This document shows positions 16,217 to 26,582 of a stretch of 39,705 nt of DNA, one piece after another. The stretch covers positions 1-39,705 of the forward strand of contig JAFMIA010000025.1 in assembly GCA_017854255.1 (NCBI GenBank), given 5' to 3'. The stretch's first letter is position 1. Every line of letters starts with the position of its first letter. Both the position numbers and the translations under genes were made by a program. The notes under the pieces were generated by a model. It saw only the letters and a list, made by a program, of their open reading frames with translations, made no database searches and was not told where the DNA came from. This DNA is from Pseudomonadales bacterium. Lineage in GTDB: Bacteria; Pseudomonadota; Gammaproteobacteria; Pseudomonadales; Azotimanducaceae.

Positions 16217-18148
16217 TTAAGCGCTTGAGGGCGCGGCATCCAAGTTATCCGAACCGGTTTCCTCCGACGAAGGCGCGGCTTGTCCATCTGACGGACCGCT
16301 CGACGGGGCGTCATCCGTCCAATTCGCAGGTGGCTTTGGCGCCCTACCTGCCATGATGTCATCAATCTGACTCTTATCGATCGTTTCGTACTCCAAAAGC
16401 GCCGCGGCCATCGCGTCCAGTTGCTCGCGGTGATCGGTCAGAATCTGACGCGCGGTTCCGTAACAATGGTCGATAATTTGCTTAATTTCTTCATCAATGA
16501 CTCTTGACGTCTCGGCGGACATATTGGCCCTGGCTGACCCCCCAGGCCTGCCCAGAAACCCATCGTTTTCATCATCTTCATACTGCATCGGGCCCAATTT
16601 TTCAGACAAACCCCATTTCGTCACCATCGAACGCGCCATTTTGGATGCCCGCTCAATATCATTCGAGGCGCCGGTTGTAACACCTTCAAAACCCAGGGTT
16701 AACTCTTCGGCAATACGGCCGCCAAACAAACCACAGATCTGGCTCTCAATAGACCGCTTACTCATGGAATAACGGTCCTCTTCTGGCAGAAACATCGTCA
16801 CACCCAAAGCGCGACCGCGCGGAATAATCGACACTTTATAGGTTGGGTCATGCTCAGGCATCAAGTGACCCACGATACAATGGCCGGCTTCATGATAGGC
16901 GGTGTTCGTCCGCTCTTTCTCCGACATCACCATGGTTTTACGCTCAGCGCCCATCATGATCTTGTCTTTAGCTTGCTCAAAATGCCGCATCGAAACCAGG
17001 CGTTGATCCTGACGCGCCGCGAAAAGTGCCGACTCATTCACCACGTTTGCCAAATCGGCTCCGGAGAAGCCCGGTGTCCCCCGCGCAATATCCATCGCGA
17101 TCACATCTTCTGAGAGCGGCACCTTACGCATGTGTACTTTTAGCACCTGCTCTCGACCTCGGAGATCCGGGAGCGGCACGACCACCTGCCGATCAAACCG
17201 ACCTGGCCGCAACAACGCTGGATCCAGAACGTCGGGACGGTTCGTTGAGGCAATGACAATGATCCCCTCATTGCCCTCAAACCCATCCATTTCCACTAAA
17301 AGTTGGTTCAAGGTCTGCTCTCGTTCATCGTTACCGCCACCCATCCCCGCACCGCGATGACGACCCACCGCATCAATCTCATCGATGAAGATAATGCAGG
17401 GCGTGGCTTTTTTTGCCTGCTCGAACATATCACGCACTCTTGATGCGCCCACCCCCACAAACATTTCAACAAAGTCGGACCCAGATATTGAAAAGAACGG
17501 CACCTTTGCCTCACCCGCAATCGCCTTGGCTAAAAGAGTTTTACCCGTACCGGGCGAACCCACCAAAAGAGTACCCCGAGGGATTCGGCCACCAAGTTTT
17601 TGGAATTTTCCAGGTTCTCTCAGGAAATCAACCAGTTCTTTAACTTCTTCCTTGGCTTCATCAACCCCTGCCACATCGGCAAAGGTCGTTTTAATTTGAT
17701 CTTCTCCCAACAGTTTGGCCTTACTCTTACCAAACGATAAAGGCCCGCCTTTTCCGCCAGCGCCGCCTTGCATTTGACGCATAAAGAACATGAAAACAGC
17801 AATTATCACGAGGATTGGGAAGCTCGCCACCAATAGCTGCATCCAAATGCTTTGCTGCTCCGGACGCTCGCCCTGAAACGCAACCTTATGCTCAACCATG
17901 TCATCGATTAAGGCCTTGTCGACAATTTGAGGCTGAATGGTTTCAAACGAAATACCATCGGACCGCTCGCCACGAATAATCAGCCCATCGACTTCAACAG
18001 AGCGCACCTGGTTCCCATTTACCAGTTCTAAAAAGGTGGAGTAGGGCACTTCTTCCGGTGGACGACTGACATTGAAGTTTTGAAATACCGTCAATAAAAC
18101 GACAGCGATCACCAGCCAAAGTAAGATATTTTTTCCCATGTCGTTCAC
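16217..18148 (-). CDS. ftsH: ATP-dependent zinc metalloprotease FtsH
   Basis: FtsH is the membrane-anchored AAA+ protease that degrades sigma-32, LpxC and unassembled membrane proteins in E. coli. Two membrane segments (about residues 6-24 and 104-123) flank a periplasmic domain. The AAA module has Walker A GSPGTGKT (197-204; most homologues have GPPGTGKT), Walker [12 protein letters not shown] and the [14 protein letters not shown]. The protease site HEAGH lies near residue 420. The acidic Ser/Pro/Ala-rich C-terminal tail is lineage-specific. The GTG start at 18148 has AGGA six bases upstream; the ATG three codons later is a possible second start. Length is 643 residues (E. coli 644-647). 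Confidence 0.97.
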   Translation of the reverse strand: MNDMGKNILLWLVIAVVLLTVFQNFNVSRPPEEVPYSTFLELVNGNQVRSVEVDGLIIRGERSDGISFETIQPQIVDKALIDDMVEHKVAFQGERPEQQSIWMQLLVASFPILVIIAVFMFFMRQMQGGAGGKGGPLSFGKSKAKLLGEDQIKTTFADVAGVDEAKEEVKELVDFLREPGKFQKLGGRIPRGTLLVGSPGTGKTLLAKAIAGEAKVPFFSISGSDFVEMFVGVGASRVRDMFEQAKKATPCIIFIDEIDAVGRHRGAGMGGGNDEREQTLNQLLVEMDGFEGNEGIIVIASTNRPDVLDPALLRPGRFDRQVVVPLPDLRGREQVLKVHMRKVPLSEDVIAMDIARGTPGFSGADLANVVNESALFAARQDQRLVSMRHFEQAKDKIMMGAERKTMVMSEKERTNTAYHEAGHCIVGHLMPEHDPTYKVSIIPRGRALGVTMFLPEEDRYSMSKRSIESQICGLFGGRIAEELTLGFEGVTTGASNDIERASKMARSMVTKWGLSEKLGPMQYEDDENDGFLGRPGGSARANMSAETSRVIDEEIKQIIDHCYGTARQILTDHREQLDAMAAALLEYETIDKSQIDDIMAGRAPKPPANWTDDAPSSGPSDGQAAPSSEETGSDNLDAAPSSA

Positions 18149-18445
18149 GTTGCTTCCTCGCTACCGGGTGCGGGTTACGGGGGTCATCGCCGCTCTGGCT
18201 GACCTCATAACCAAATAAACCTTATTCTATTGTTCGTAGGCGTTAATACACGCCCGCCTAACCTCATTCGCTTTCTAAGTCTGGTCGGTTGAATCAACCC
18301 ACCCGGGCGGCTTTGACCGCGCCTGCGAGCTGATCTTAAAAACACGATCACAATCGACCGACCCAAAACCATGGCGCTTAACCTCACAGGCTGATTCGCG
18401 AGGGCCCTTTTGGTATCTAAGCGCTTGAAACATTAATCAGCGCGT
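18149..18445. other. 297-nt gap between rlmE and ftsH
   Basis: No credible gene is seen; the small open frame on the minus strand is Arg-rich with no ribosome site. The stretch holds a perfect 13-nt palindrome, GGTTGAATCAACC (18287-18299). A TAGAAT hexamer on the minus strand near 18219-18224 might be a -10 box for ftsH, but no good -35 accompanies it. In E. coli rlmE and ftsH are much closer. Confidence 0.4.
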
Positions 18446-19084
18446 TTAGCGTCCAGCGCTGCCCTCTGCCTTCTTTTCTAACCCAATCAAATAAATCTCC
18501 CGGGATCGACCCCGGGACGCCTTGGGCTTAATATTAACCTGTTTACCATAATTCATACGAATCTGCTGCCTAAGAGTATCAATTCCTTCTCCTTCAAAAG
18601 CTTTCGCCACAAAATGCCCGCCCGGCCTTAACCACACCCTCGCAAAGTCCATCGCAAGTTCGATTAAATCGATACTCCGAGGTAAATCGACCGACGTCAT
18701 ACCGCTTAAATTGGGGGCCATATCAGAAATTACAAGATCCACAACCTGATCCCCCAAGCGTTCTTCTAAGACAGACAACGCCTCAGCTTCAGTGAAATCC
18801 CCGGTAATCACCTCCACGCCCTCGATCGGCGCCATTTCAAGTATATCTAGGGCCAGTACTCGGCCCGTTGTTCCAAGGCGCTGTCTTGCTACTTGAGACC
18901 AGCCACCGGGCGCCGCACCTAGGTCAACCACCGTTTGGTGCTGCCGAAACAAATTAAGCCGGTCATCGAGTTCGATGAGTTTATAAACTGCTCGAGAGCG
19001 ATAACCCGCCGACCGCGCCTTTAAGACGTAGGGGTCTTGTTCGTGTTCGTCGAGCCAGCGCTGACTGGTTTTAGATTTTTTCAT
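18446..19084 (-). CDS. rlmE: 23S rRNA (uridine(2552)-2'-O)-methyltransferase
   Basis: RlmE (RrmJ/FtsJ) methylates U2552 in the A loop of 23S rRNA in a late 50S assembly step. The SAM-binding motif VVDLGAAPGGWSQVA is intact, and the K-D-K-E tetrad residues fit the SAGYRSRAVYKL, VISDMAPNLSG, FVAKAFEG and SREIYLIG blocks. The ATG at 19084 gives 212 residues (E. coli 209) and the conserved MKKSKTSQRWLDEH start; the earlier ATG would extend into the yhbY promoter. It is transcribed away from yhbY and towards ftsH, the conserved arrangement. Confidence 0.95.
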   Translation of the reverse strand: MKKSKTSQRWLDEHEQDPYVLKARSAGYRSRAVYKLIELDDRLNLFRQHQTVVDLGAAPGGWSQVARQRLGTTGRVLALDILEMAPIEGVEVITGDFTEAEALSVLEERLGDQVVDLVISDMAPNLSGMTSVDLPRSIDLIELAMDFARVWLRPGGHFVAKAFEGEGIDTLRQQIRMNYGKQVNIKPKASRGRSREIYLIGLEKKAEGSAGR

Positions 19085-19141
19085 TGTGCATGCACCTTGG
19101 ACCACATCGATGACGTACAATGGTTCTTTTTGGATTCAACC

Positions 19142-19444
19142 ATGCTAACCCAACAACAAAAGAAACATTATCGGGCCATTGGCCATATCCTCGACCCCAT
19201 CGTGACGATTGCCGGGAAAGGGCTCTCCGAAACGGTTGTGACGGAACTGAATCGAGCCTTAGATGATCACGAACTGATAAAGATCAGAATCAATTCAGAC
19301 CGAGAATCAAGAAAAGCCATCCTTGCCGAGTTGGTTAACGCAACCCAGACAACCGTCATTCAAACAATTGGCGGGATTGCTTTGATTCTTCGAGCCTCGA
19401 GCGCGCCCAACCCATCTCTTTCAAACTTGGTCAGGCACCAATAA
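19142..19444 (+). CDS. yhbY: YhbY-type RNA-binding (CRM domain) protein
   Basis: A 100-residue CRM-domain protein that associates with pre-50S particles in E. coli. The sequence shows MLTQQQKKHYRAIGHILDPI and the GKGLSE loop of the family, and the domain spans almost the full length. The ATG at 19142 is chosen since it gives the family N-terminus. It is divergent from rlmE across 57 nt. A TACAAT hexamer at 19116-19121 could be its -10 box, but no -35 at a proper distance is obvious. Function in ribosome assembly is inferred from the family. Confidence 0.92.
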   Translation: MLTQQQKKHYRAIGHILDPIVTIAGKGLSETVVTELNRALDDHELIKIRINSDRESRKAILAELVNATQTTVIQTIGGIALILRASSAPNPSLSNLVRHQ

Positions 19445-19508
19445 TCCCACGCCGGTTCACGACACCTGGGCCTCGACGGATTGCGAGTTAACCGCTGCTG
19501 AGGCTTTC

Positions 19509-19985
19509 TTACAAGTGCTCTACCGATAGAATCTCATACTCAATCTGGCCCGATGGGATCTGGATGAGCACCACATCATCTTGCTGCTTTCCGATCAAAC
19601 TCCGCGCAACAGGTGAGTAAACCGAGATCTTGTTGACCTTAATATCCGCCTCATCATCGCCAACAATTTTGTAAGTGACCTCTTCATCATTGTCTAAGTT
19701 CAACAACCGGACCGTCACACCAAAAATGATCTTCCCAGACTTTGGGATCTCTTTGATATTGATAATTTGAGCCGCACCGAGCTTTGCAGCAATCTCTGAG
19801 ATTCTACCTTCGATATGGCCTTGCTCTTCTTTGGCATACTGAAACTCGGCATTTTCACGCAGGTCGCCCTGCGCGAGTGCCGCTGAGATCTCTTTAACAA
19901 TCCGAGGCCGCTCTGTTGACGTCAAGCGCTTTAATTCAAGGCGCAACGCTTCTGCGCCCTCTGCCGTCATTGGCGTCTTATCCAT
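19509..19985 (-). CDS. greA: transcript cleavage factor GreA
   Basis: GreA inserts its coiled coil into the RNAP secondary channel and stimulates cleavage of backtracked RNA. The two catalytic acidic residues sit at the coil tip in GDLRENAEFQYAKEEQ. The C-terminal FKBP-like domain is complete (VYSPVARSLIGKQQDD). The 158 residues match E. coli exactly. It starts 2 nt after the carB stop and is presumably co-transcribed with carAB, a common gammaproteobacterial arrangement. An in-frame ATG five codons downstream aligns better with E. coli and cannot be excluded. Confidence 0.96.
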   Translation of the reverse strand: MDKTPMTAEGAEALRLELKRLTSTERPRIVKEISAALAQGDLRENAEFQYAKEEQGHIEGRISEIAAKLGAAQIINIKEIPKSGKIIFGVTVRLLNLDNDEEVTYKIVGDDEADIKVNKISVYSPVARSLIGKQQDDVVLIQIPSGQIEYEILSVEHL

Positions 19986-19987
19986 AA

Positions 19988-22900
19988 CTAACTACCCAAC
20001 TTCGTTGTGGTCATTCCAGCTCGATCTAAGAGCTCTGCATGCATCGATTGGAGGCAGTATACTTCCATTTCTGCACTATGACGCAAGGCTTCAATGCTTG
20101 CCCGACCACCTGCCATAGTGGTTGTGTAGCATACATTGTGCTGCAAGGCGTTACGCCGGATCGCGAAAGAATCCTTGATCGTTTGCTGACCTTCTGTCGT
20201 GTTAATAATAAAATTAATCTCATTGTTTTTAATCGCATCGGTGATGTTCGGGCGCCCTTCCATCACCTTATTGATCACCTCAACGGCAAGACCGGCATCT
20301 GTGATCACAGAAGCCGTTCCTCTTGTCGCGCAGAGCTTAAATCCCAAGTCCAGCAGGTCTTTGGCAATGCCAACCAATTGGTCTTTATCCGGATCGCGCA
20401 CACTCAAAAAGACTCGCCCATAGGACGGGATCTCGTCATCTGCCGCCAGTTGCGACTTACCGTAAGCTTCCCCAAAAGTTCTACCAATTCCCATCACCTC
20501 ACCGGTGGACTTCATCTCCGGTCCTAAAATCGGATCAACGCCTGGGAACTTAGCGAACGGAAAGACGGCCTCTTTAACATGGAAATACGCGGGCTTAATT
20601 TGCTGCGTGAAGCCTTGTTCTATAAGGGAGGTACCGGCCATACAGCGCGCCGCAATCTTCGCTAAAGACCGACCGATGCATTTCGACACAAAGGGCACCG
20701 TTCGGGAGGCCCGGGGATTAACCTCTAGGACAAAGATTTGATCCGCCTGAACGGCAAGCTGCACATTCATCAGACCAACAACCTCTAAAGCCATCGCCAT
20801 TGCAACGACTTGCGTCTCAATTTCCTCGATCAGATCATCGCTTAAGCTGTAAGGCGGCAGTGAGCACGCCGAATCGCCAGAATGAACGCCTGCTTGTTCG
20901 ATGTGTTGCATCACTGCGCCAATCACAACTTGCTTACCGTCACATACCGCGTCGACATCAACCTCAATTGCGAGATCTAAAAACCGGTCCAGAAGTACCG
21001 GTGAATCTGGCGTGACAACCACTGCGTTTTTCAAATAGTGCTCGAGTTCACTTGCCTTATGGACCACCTCCATCGCACGCCCGCCGAGCACATAGGATGG
21101 TCGAACCACCAAGGGATAACCAATCTCTGAGGCACCAGCCAAGCCCTCTTCAACCGTCCGAACAATCCGATTAGCCGGTTGCTTCAACCCCAAGTGATGA
21201 AGCATCTGCTGGAACCGCTCACGATCTTCCGCCATATCGATTGCATCCGGGGAGGTGCCAATAATTTGCACCCCAGCCGCTTCCAGATCGCGTGCAAGCT
21301 TCAGAGGTGTTTGCCCCCCAAATTGAATAATTACGCCCTTCGGCTGCTCAATCTCAACAATTGCCAAGACATCCTCGAGTGTCAGCGGTTCAAAATAGAG
21401 CCGATCGGAGGTATCAAAATCCGTGCTAACCGTCTCTGGATTACAATTGACCATAATGGTTTCATAACCATCTTCTCGCATAGCGAGCGCCGCGTGGACA
21501 CAACAATAATCGAACTCGATGCCTTGGCCGATTCGATTGGGACCACCGCCCAAAACCATGATCTTTTCCCGACTTGAAGGCGCCGCTTCACACACGGTTT
21601 CATAGGTCGAGTACAGATACGCTGTGGGGGATGCAAACTCTGCCGCGCAGCTGTCCACCCGCTTATAAACTGGCTTTATCCCCAATTCTAAGCGCGCTGA
21701 CCGAACATCTGCCTCATTAGCCTTCAGTAATTCCGCCAGCCGGCTATCGGAAAAGCCCTGCCGCTTCAACTCAAAGAGCGCGGCGAAGTCTAAATCCGCG
21801 AGTGTCTTACCACTGAGCTGCTGCTCTTGCTCGATCAGAAACCCAATGTGTGAAAGAAACCACGGGTCAATACTTGAAAGCTCTGTTACCTCTGATAAAG
21901 ACAACCCAAACCGAAAAGCATCGGCTACATATAAAATTCGTTCCGCACCTGGCACCCGAAGCTCGTGCTGTATTCGGCTCAAGGCGCCCTCATCGGTCAA
22001 ATCCACCACGGGTGAAAAACCATTAATCCCAACCTCTAAGCCCCGTAGCGCTTTTTGGACTGATTCTTGGAAAGTACGACCCATTGCCATGACTTCGCCC
22101 ACACTCTTCATCTGAGTCGTGAGCGTGTTATCCGCTTCCGGAAACTTTTCAAAGGTGAATCTCGGGATCTTGGTAACAATATAATCAATCGCCGGCTCAA
22201 AGGAGGCTGGCGTCACGCCACCTGTAATCTCATTCGCCAATTCAGGCAAGGTGTATCCAATGGCCAACTTGGTCGCAATCCTCGCAATCGGAAACCCGGT
22301 GGCTTTTGAGGCCAAGGCCGATGATCTCGACACTCGGGGGTTCATCTCAATCACAACCATCCGACCATCAACTGGACTCACGCCGAATTGAACGTTCGAG
22401 CCACCCGTTTCAACACCAATCGCTCGCAGAACCTCAATGGAGGCATTCCGCATACGTTGATATTCTTTATCAGTAAGGGTTTGGGCCGGAGCCACGGTAA
22501 TCGAGTCACCCGTGTGAACCCCCATCGGGTCGAAGTTCTCTATCGAACAAACGATGATGCAATTGTCGTCTCGATCTCGAACCACCTCCATTTCAAACTC
22601 TTTCCAGCCCAGCAAGGACTCATCGATCAACAATTCGTTGGTCGGCGACAAATCAAGTCCACGCGTACAAATTTCGATGAACTCTTCGGCGTTATAAGCC
22701 ACGCCACCGCCGCTCCCGCCCAAGGTGAAGCTTGGGCGAATCACACAAGGAAACCCTAAACTGGCCTGGACCTGCTTAGCCTCTTCAAGAGAATGGGCAA
22801 TCCCATTCCTCGGCGTTTCTAAACCAATTGACTTCATCACCTGACCAAATAGCTGTCGATCTTCCGCTTTATCAATGGCCTCTTTGGTCGCGCCAATCAA

Positions 22901-23242
22901 CTCAACACCATAACGCTCCAGCACGCCCTCACGCGCAAGGTCTAAAGCACAATTGAGCGCGGTTTGTCCGCCCATCGTGGGGAGCAGCGCATCCGGACGC
23001 TCGATCGCAATAATCCGTTCAACAACCTGCCAGGTTACGGGCTCGATATAGGTCGCATCGGCCGTTGCCGGATCGGTCATAATGGTCGCCGGGTTCGAGT
23101 TCACCAAAATTACTCGGTAGCCTTCTTCTCGCAACGCTTTGCACGCTTGAGCACCCGAGTAATCAAACTCACAAGCTTGCCCAATGACAATCGGTCCAGC
23201 ACCGATAATCAGAACACTCTTAATATCAGCTCGTTTTGGCAT
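19988..23242 (-). CDS. carB: carbamoyl-phosphate synthase large subunit
   Basis: CarB makes carbamoyl phosphate from bicarbonate, ammonia and two ATP for arginine and pyrimidine synthesis. The protein shows the internal duplication of two ATP-grasp halves, each with an [18 protein letters not shown]- or [18 protein letters not shown]-type start. The C-terminal MGS-like allosteric domain ([18 protein letters not shown]) follows. The 1084 residues compare with 1073 in E. coli. Its ATG abuts the carA TAG stop with no gap, so the subunits are translated in coupled fashion. Confidence 0.97.
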   Translation of the reverse strand: MPKRADIKSVLIIGAGPIVIGQACEFDYSGAQACKALREEGYRVILVNSNPATIMTDPATADATYIEPVTWQVVERIIAIERPDALLPTMGGQTALNCALDLAREGVLERYGVELIGATKEAIDKAEDRQLFGQVMKSIGLETPRNGIAHSLEEAKQVQASLGFPCVIRPSFTLGGSGGGVAYNAEEFIEICTRGLDLSPTNELLIDESLLGWKEFEMEVVRDRDDNCIIVCSIENFDPMGVHTGDSITVAPAQTLTDKEYQRMRNASIEVLRAIGVETGGSNVQFGVSPVDGRMVVIEMNPRVSRSSALASKATGFPIARIATKLAIGYTLPELANEITGGVTPASFEPAIDYIVTKIPRFTFEKFPEADNTLTTQMKSVGEVMAMGRTFQESVQKALRGLEVGINGFSPVVDLTDEGALSRIQHELRVPGAERILYVADAFRFGLSLSEVTELSSIDPWFLSHIGFLIEQEQQLSGKTLADLDFAALFELKRQGFSDSRLAELLKANEADVRSARLELGIKPVYKRVDSCAAEFASPTAYLYSTYETVCEAAPSSREKIMVLGGGPNRIGQGIEFDYCCVHAALAMREDGYETIMVNCNPETVSTDFDTSDRLYFEPLTLEDVLAIVEIEQPKGVIIQFGGQTPLKLARDLEAAGVQIIGTSPDAIDMAEDRERFQQMLHHLGLKQPANRIVRTVEEGLAGASEIGYPLVVRPSYVLGGRAMEVVHKASELEHYLKNAVVVTPDSPVLLDRFLDLAIEVDVDAVCDGKQVVIGAVMQHIEQAGVHSGDSACSLPPYSLSDDLIEEIETQVVAMAMALEVVGLMNVQLAVQADQIFVLEVNPRASRTVPFVSKCIGRSLAKIAARCMAGTSLIEQGFTQQIKPAYFHVKEAVFPFAKFPGVDPILGPEMKSTGEVMGIGRTFGEAYGKSQLAADDEIPSYGRVFLSVRDPDKDQLVGIAKDLLDLGFKLCATRGTASVITDAGLAVEVINKVMEGRPNITDAIKNNEINFIINTTEGQQTIKDSFAIRRNALQHNVCYTTTMAGGRASIEALRHSAEMEVYCLQSMHAELLDRAGMTTTKLGS

Positions 23243-24382
23243 CTACCCAACCCTCTTAGTCATGCTCTTTATAAATTGGTCAAAGAGCGGCGCCACGTCA
23301 TGGGGACCCGGACTGGCCTCCGGATGGCCTTGAAACCCAAATGCTGGCGCAGTTTTATGACGTACGCCTTGAACTGTTCCATCAAACAAAGAACGATGGG
23401 TAACCTCAATTTGATCCGAGAGCTGGGTCTCATCTAAGCAAAATCCATGGTTCTGACTGGTTATCATCACCACCCCCGTTGTTAAATCTTGCACAGGGTG
23501 GTTGGCGCCATGATGACCGTGCCCCATCTTTTGCGTCTTCGCGCCGGCGGCAAGCCCTAGTAACTGATGCCCTAGACAAATACCGAACATTGGGATCTCG
23601 GCGTCAAGAAAGCTTTTAATCGCCTCTATGGCGTAACCGCATGGCTCTGGATCGCCGGGACCGTTGGATAAGAAGATCCCATCTGGCGCCAACGCCATTG
23701 CAGCCTCGGCACTGGTCGTTGCCGGTACCACCGTTAGGCGACAGCCCCGATCAACGAGCATTCTCAAAATATTGCGTTTAACGCCGAAATCAAAGGCCAC
23801 CACATGGAAAGGCTCATCGTTTTGCTGCGCGCCTTTGGTCAGGCCCTCCCATGAGGGTTGCGTCCATTGGTAGGCGCTTTGCGTGCTGACCGAGCTCGCC
23901 AAGTCCATGTTCTTGAGTCCCGGAAAAGCGGTTGCGGCCTGCAGTGCCGCCGCCACATCTTCATCACTGATCTCATCGGCGGCTACCAAACACGCATTCT
24001 GAGATCCTTTTGATCGTAATATGCGGGTGAGCGCACGGGTATCGATGTTCGATATTGCAACCGTGCCATGTCGCGTCAGAAATTCGGACAACCCTTCTTC
24101 TTTACGCCAACTACTTGCGACCAAGGGCAGGTCGCGCACAATTAATCCGGCAGCATGCACCACCTCGGACTCAAAATCCTCAGCATTACACCCGGTATTA
24201 CCAATGTGGGGGTGCGTTAACGTGACCATTTGACGCGCATAGGACGGATCCGTCAGGATCTCCTGATAGCCTGTCATGGCTGTGTTGAATACAACCTCAC
24301 CCGTACTGCGCCCAAGTGCGCCAATCGAGTGGCCCGTAAAAACGTCCCCGCTCGCAAGTGCCAGAATTGCTTTTGCCGCCAA
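23243..24382 (-). CDS. carA: carbamoyl-phosphate synthase small subunit
   Basis: CarA is the glutamine amidotransferase subunit that feeds ammonia to CarB. The nucleophile is in [15 protein letters not shown] and the partner His/Glu in [13 protein letters not shown]. The start is set to the TTG at 24382 because GGGGGA stands about seven bases upstream and the length becomes 379 residues (E. coli 382), starting just before [16 protein letters not shown]. The only upstream ATG (24433) lies inside a terminator hairpin, and its codons would include the T run, so it is rejected. The leader, with a promoter-like element and that hairpin, suggests attenuation. Confidence 0.93.
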   Translation of the reverse strand: MAAKAILALASGDVFTGHSIGALGRSTGEVVFNTAMTGYQEILTDPSYARQMVTLTHPHIGNTGCNAEDFESEVVHAAGLIVRDLPLVASSWRKEEGLSEFLTRHGTVAISNIDTRALTRILRSKGSQNACLVAADEISDEDVAAALQAATAFPGLKNMDLASSVSTQSAYQWTQPSWEGLTKGAQQNDEPFHVVAFDFGVKRNILRMLVDRGCRLTVVPATTSAEAAMALAPDGIFLSNGPGDPEPCGYAIEAIKSFLDAEIPMFGICLGHQLLGLAAGAKTQKMGHGHHGANHPVQDLTTGVVMITSQNHGFCLDETQLSDQIEVTHRSLFDGTVQGVRHKTAPAFGFQGHPEASPGPHDVAPLFDQFIKSMTKRVG

Positions 24383-24412
24383 TGCTGTTCCCCCCGCATA
24401 AAATAGTGGCCC

Positions 24413-24449
24413 AAAAAAAAGCGAGATGGACATTCCATTCTCGCTTTTT
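24413..24449 (-). terminator. terminator or attenuator ahead of carA
   Basis: On the minus strand GCGAGAATGGA pairs with TCCATCTCGC around a 3-nt loop, with one bulged A, and eight T follow. It lies about 100 nt past dapB and 30 nt before the carA start. It could end dapB transcripts, attenuate carAB, or both. Confidence 0.75.
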
Positions 24450-24480
24450 AGGGATCTTTAATCGGTCATCTTAAGCGCGC

Positions 24481-24510
24481 ATTCTAATGCAGAAAGGGTT
24501 TTGACGCCAA
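24481..24510 (-). promoter_or_regulatory. candidate carAB promoter
   Basis: On the minus strand TTGGCG (24505-24510) and TAGAAT (24481-24486) are 18 nt apart. A transcript would start near 24474 and read through the hairpin at 24413-24449 before reaching carA. Its leader holds a minimal reading frame ATG-ACC-GAT-TAA (24469-24458). Confidence 0.5.
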
Positions 24511-24548
24511 TGTTATCTGAGCCGCCAGCCAATTTTCATCTCGGCAGA

Positions 24549-25367
24549 TCAATCACTCAGGTCACGGTCTAACCCCAAAACATCTCGCATATCAAAAAGA
24601 CCCGTCAACCCGCTCGCAACCCCCCAACGGGCAGCTCGCAAAGCGCCTTCAGCAAAGTTTGATCGACTGGCAGCACGATGAGTCAACTCAATTCTCTCCC
24701 CATTCATCGCAAACAGAACCTGATGCTCGCCAATAATGTCGCCGCCGCGAACGGCATGCAGCCCAATCTCGCCTGCCGGTCGCGCGCCGACGAGCCCCTC
24801 ACGGCCATGAACGCTCGACCCATGTGCGTTTTGCCTGCCCGCCTTGACTGCCTCGAGCAAAGCGTAGGCCGTGCCCGACGGCGCATCAACCTTTTGGTTG
24901 TGGTGCCACTCAAGGATCTCGACATCCGTCTCTGCACCCACCTTTGAGCTCGTTTGCTGAACAAGATCTAGAAGAAGCGTCAATCCAACGGAGTAGTTCT
25001 GAGCGTGGACGATCGTAATCTGCGTTGATGCCTGCTGGATCTTGACCGCTTCGTCGGCTGTAAAGCCCGTGGTCCCAATCACCATGGCGGCACCGCGCGT
25101 CAAGCAAGTCGCGAGATGCGCAAGCGTTGATTGCGTTGTTGTGAAGTCCAGTAACACCTCAAAGGCCGGTAGATCCGCGATATCGTCAACGATTTTGCTT
25201 TTTGCGGAAGGCAGGGACAACCCAGCCTCGATAGACTGCCCGAGGAATGGCGAGCCTGCGCGCTCGAGACCGCCAACCAGCTCTAAATCATCAGCCGCGT
25301 GCACCATTTCAGCCAGTGTTCGCCCCATACGACCGGCTATTCCTGCGATCGCCACCTTAATCAACAT
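24549..25367 (-). CDS. dapB: 4-hydroxy-tetrahydrodipicolinate reductase
   Basis: DapB reduces the product of DapA with NAD(P)H in the diaminopimelate/lysine pathway. The nucleotide-binding motif VAIAGIAGRMGRTL starts the protein, and the active-site loop EWHHNQKVDAPSGTA is intact. The ATG at 25367 follows GGAGA by six bases and gives 272 residues (E. coli 273); the ATG eight codons upstream is less likely. It lies 43 nt after dnaJ with no terminator seen, so readthrough from the heat-shock operon is possible. The order dnaJ-dapB-carA-carB-greA is widespread in gammaproteobacteria. Confidence 0.96.
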   Translation of the reverse strand: MLIKVAIAGIAGRMGRTLAEMVHAADDLELVGGLERAGSPFLGQSIEAGLSLPSAKSKIVDDIADLPAFEVLLDFTTTQSTLAHLATCLTRGAAMVIGTTGFTADEAVKIQQASTQITIVHAQNYSVGLTLLLDLVQQTSSKVGAETDVEILEWHHNQKVDAPSGTAYALLEAVKAGRQNAHGSSVHGREGLVGARPAGEIGLHAVRGGDIIGEHQVLFAMNGERIELTHRAASRSNFAEGALRAARWGVASGLTGLFDMRDVLGLDRDLSD

Positions 25368-25410
25368 CGGTTTCTCCAAAGCGCAAAGCACAGGGCTGGG
25401 CTAGATCAGT

Positions 25411-26535
25411 TTAATCTCTGAGGGCATCAATAAATCGTTTAACCCCATCTAGCCAAGAAGCATATTTTGGGGACTGAGACGCGTCTTGATCGCCTGCAAA
25501 TTCTCGAAGAAGTGCTTTCTGGTGATCGCTCAAATTAACAGGTGTCTCGACCACAATCTTACAATACAAGTCCCCTAGCCCACCGCCGCGGATCTGGGAC
25601 ATATCCACCCCTTTCCCTTTGAGCCGAAACAGCTTGCCTGTTTGGGTTTCAGCAGGGACTTTAAGGCTGACCTTACCTTCCAAAGTCGGTATTTCCAGCT
25701 GCTCACCAAGGGCGGCATTGACGAAGCTAATCGGTACTTCGCAGTAAAGATCTGCGCCATCACGCGTGAAAATAGGATGCTCACGGACGTTCATTTGAAC
25801 GTACAGATCACCGGCTGGCCCACCATTGGCGCCCGCTTCGCCTTGTCCTGACAGTCGAATACGATCGCCCGTGTCGACCCCAGGCGGCACCTTAACAGAT
25901 AAGGTTTTCTTCTCTTCTACGCGACCCTGGCCGCGACAAGGTGGGCAAGGGTCAGAAATGATTTTGCCCTTACCCCGACATCGTGGACAGGTTTGCTGGA
26001 GGGAGAAAAACCCTTGTCGAGCGGTAATCTGACCGGAGCCGCCGCACTGGACACAATCCATTGGCTTGGTACCAGACTTGGCGCCTGACCCAAGACACGA
26101 CATGCATTCGACTAAGGTCGGAATTTTGATTTTAGGATTGGTTCCTCGGACCGCTTCTTCCAGCGTAATATCCAAAATGTATTTTAGATCAGAGCCTCGA
26201 TGCACCTGACTCTGACCTCGCCCCCCTGAGAAAATATCGCCAAAGACATCTTCAAAAATAGAGCCGAAATTGCCCGAGTTCCCAAATCCACCACGGCCAC
26301 CGCCCCCGCCTTCAAAGGCAGCATGTCCGTACTGATCATAGGTCGATCGCTTTTCAGCATCGAGCAAGACTTCAGCTGCCTCGCTTGCCTCTTTAAACTT
26401 TTCTTCGGCCTCGGTATTTCCCTCGTTGCGATCAGGATGATGCTTCATCGCCAACCGGCGATAGGCCTTTTTAATTTCTTGCTCAGAGGCGCCTTTGGCA
26501 ACCCCTAGGACCTCGTAATAATCGCGCTTCGCCAT
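25411..26535 (-). CDS. dnaJ: chaperone DnaJ (Hsp40)
   Basis: DnaJ delivers substrates to DnaK and stimulates its ATPase. The J domain has the HPD motif (KHHPDRNEG), followed by a Gly/Phe-rich linker. Four zinc-binding CxxCxGxG repeats are intact: [24 protein letters not shown] and CPPCRGQG. The C-terminal substrate-binding domains follow. The 374 residues match E. coli (376). It lies 47 nt after dnaK, and no separate promoter is seen, so it is probably expressed from the grpE/dnaK transcript. Confidence 0.97.
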   Translation of the reverse strand: MAKRDYYEVLGVAKGASEQEIKKAYRRLAMKHHPDRNEGNTEAEEKFKEASEAAEVLLDAEKRSTYDQYGHAAFEGGGGGRGGFGNSGNFGSIFEDVFGDIFSGGRGQSQVHRGSDLKYILDITLEEAVRGTNPKIKIPTLVECMSCLGSGAKSGTKPMDCVQCGGSGQITARQGFFSLQQTCPRCRGKGKIISDPCPPCRGQGRVEEKKTLSVKVPPGVDTGDRIRLSGQGEAGANGGPAGDLYVQMNVREHPIFTRDGADLYCEVPISFVNAALGEQLEIPTLEGKVSLKVPAETQTGKLFRLKGKGVDMSQIRGGGLGDLYCKIVVETPVNLSDHQKALLREFAGDQDASQSPKYASWLDGVKRFIDALRD

Positions 26536-26582
26536 AACCTATGTGCCTGATCCTAGGGGGAGTGTAAAAAAGAACGACAAGT

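Noticed and set aside
18205-18387. 60-codon minus-strand frame in the rlmE-ftsH gap
   Set aside because: Arg-rich, without ribosome site or recognisable features; length is compatible with chance.
18421-18445. Sigma-32 -35 box CTTGAAA at 18424-18430
   Set aside because: It is on the plus strand, pointing into rlmE antisense, with no matching -10 box and no gene downstream.
20039-20527. 162-codon plus-strand frame inside carB
   Set aside because: Antisense shadow of carB; no recognisable domain, and the carB frame is intact throughout.
24383-24433. ATG at 24433 as carA start
   Set aside because: It lies inside a terminator hairpin and the first codons would be the T run; the TTG at 24382 has a ribosome site and gives the family length.
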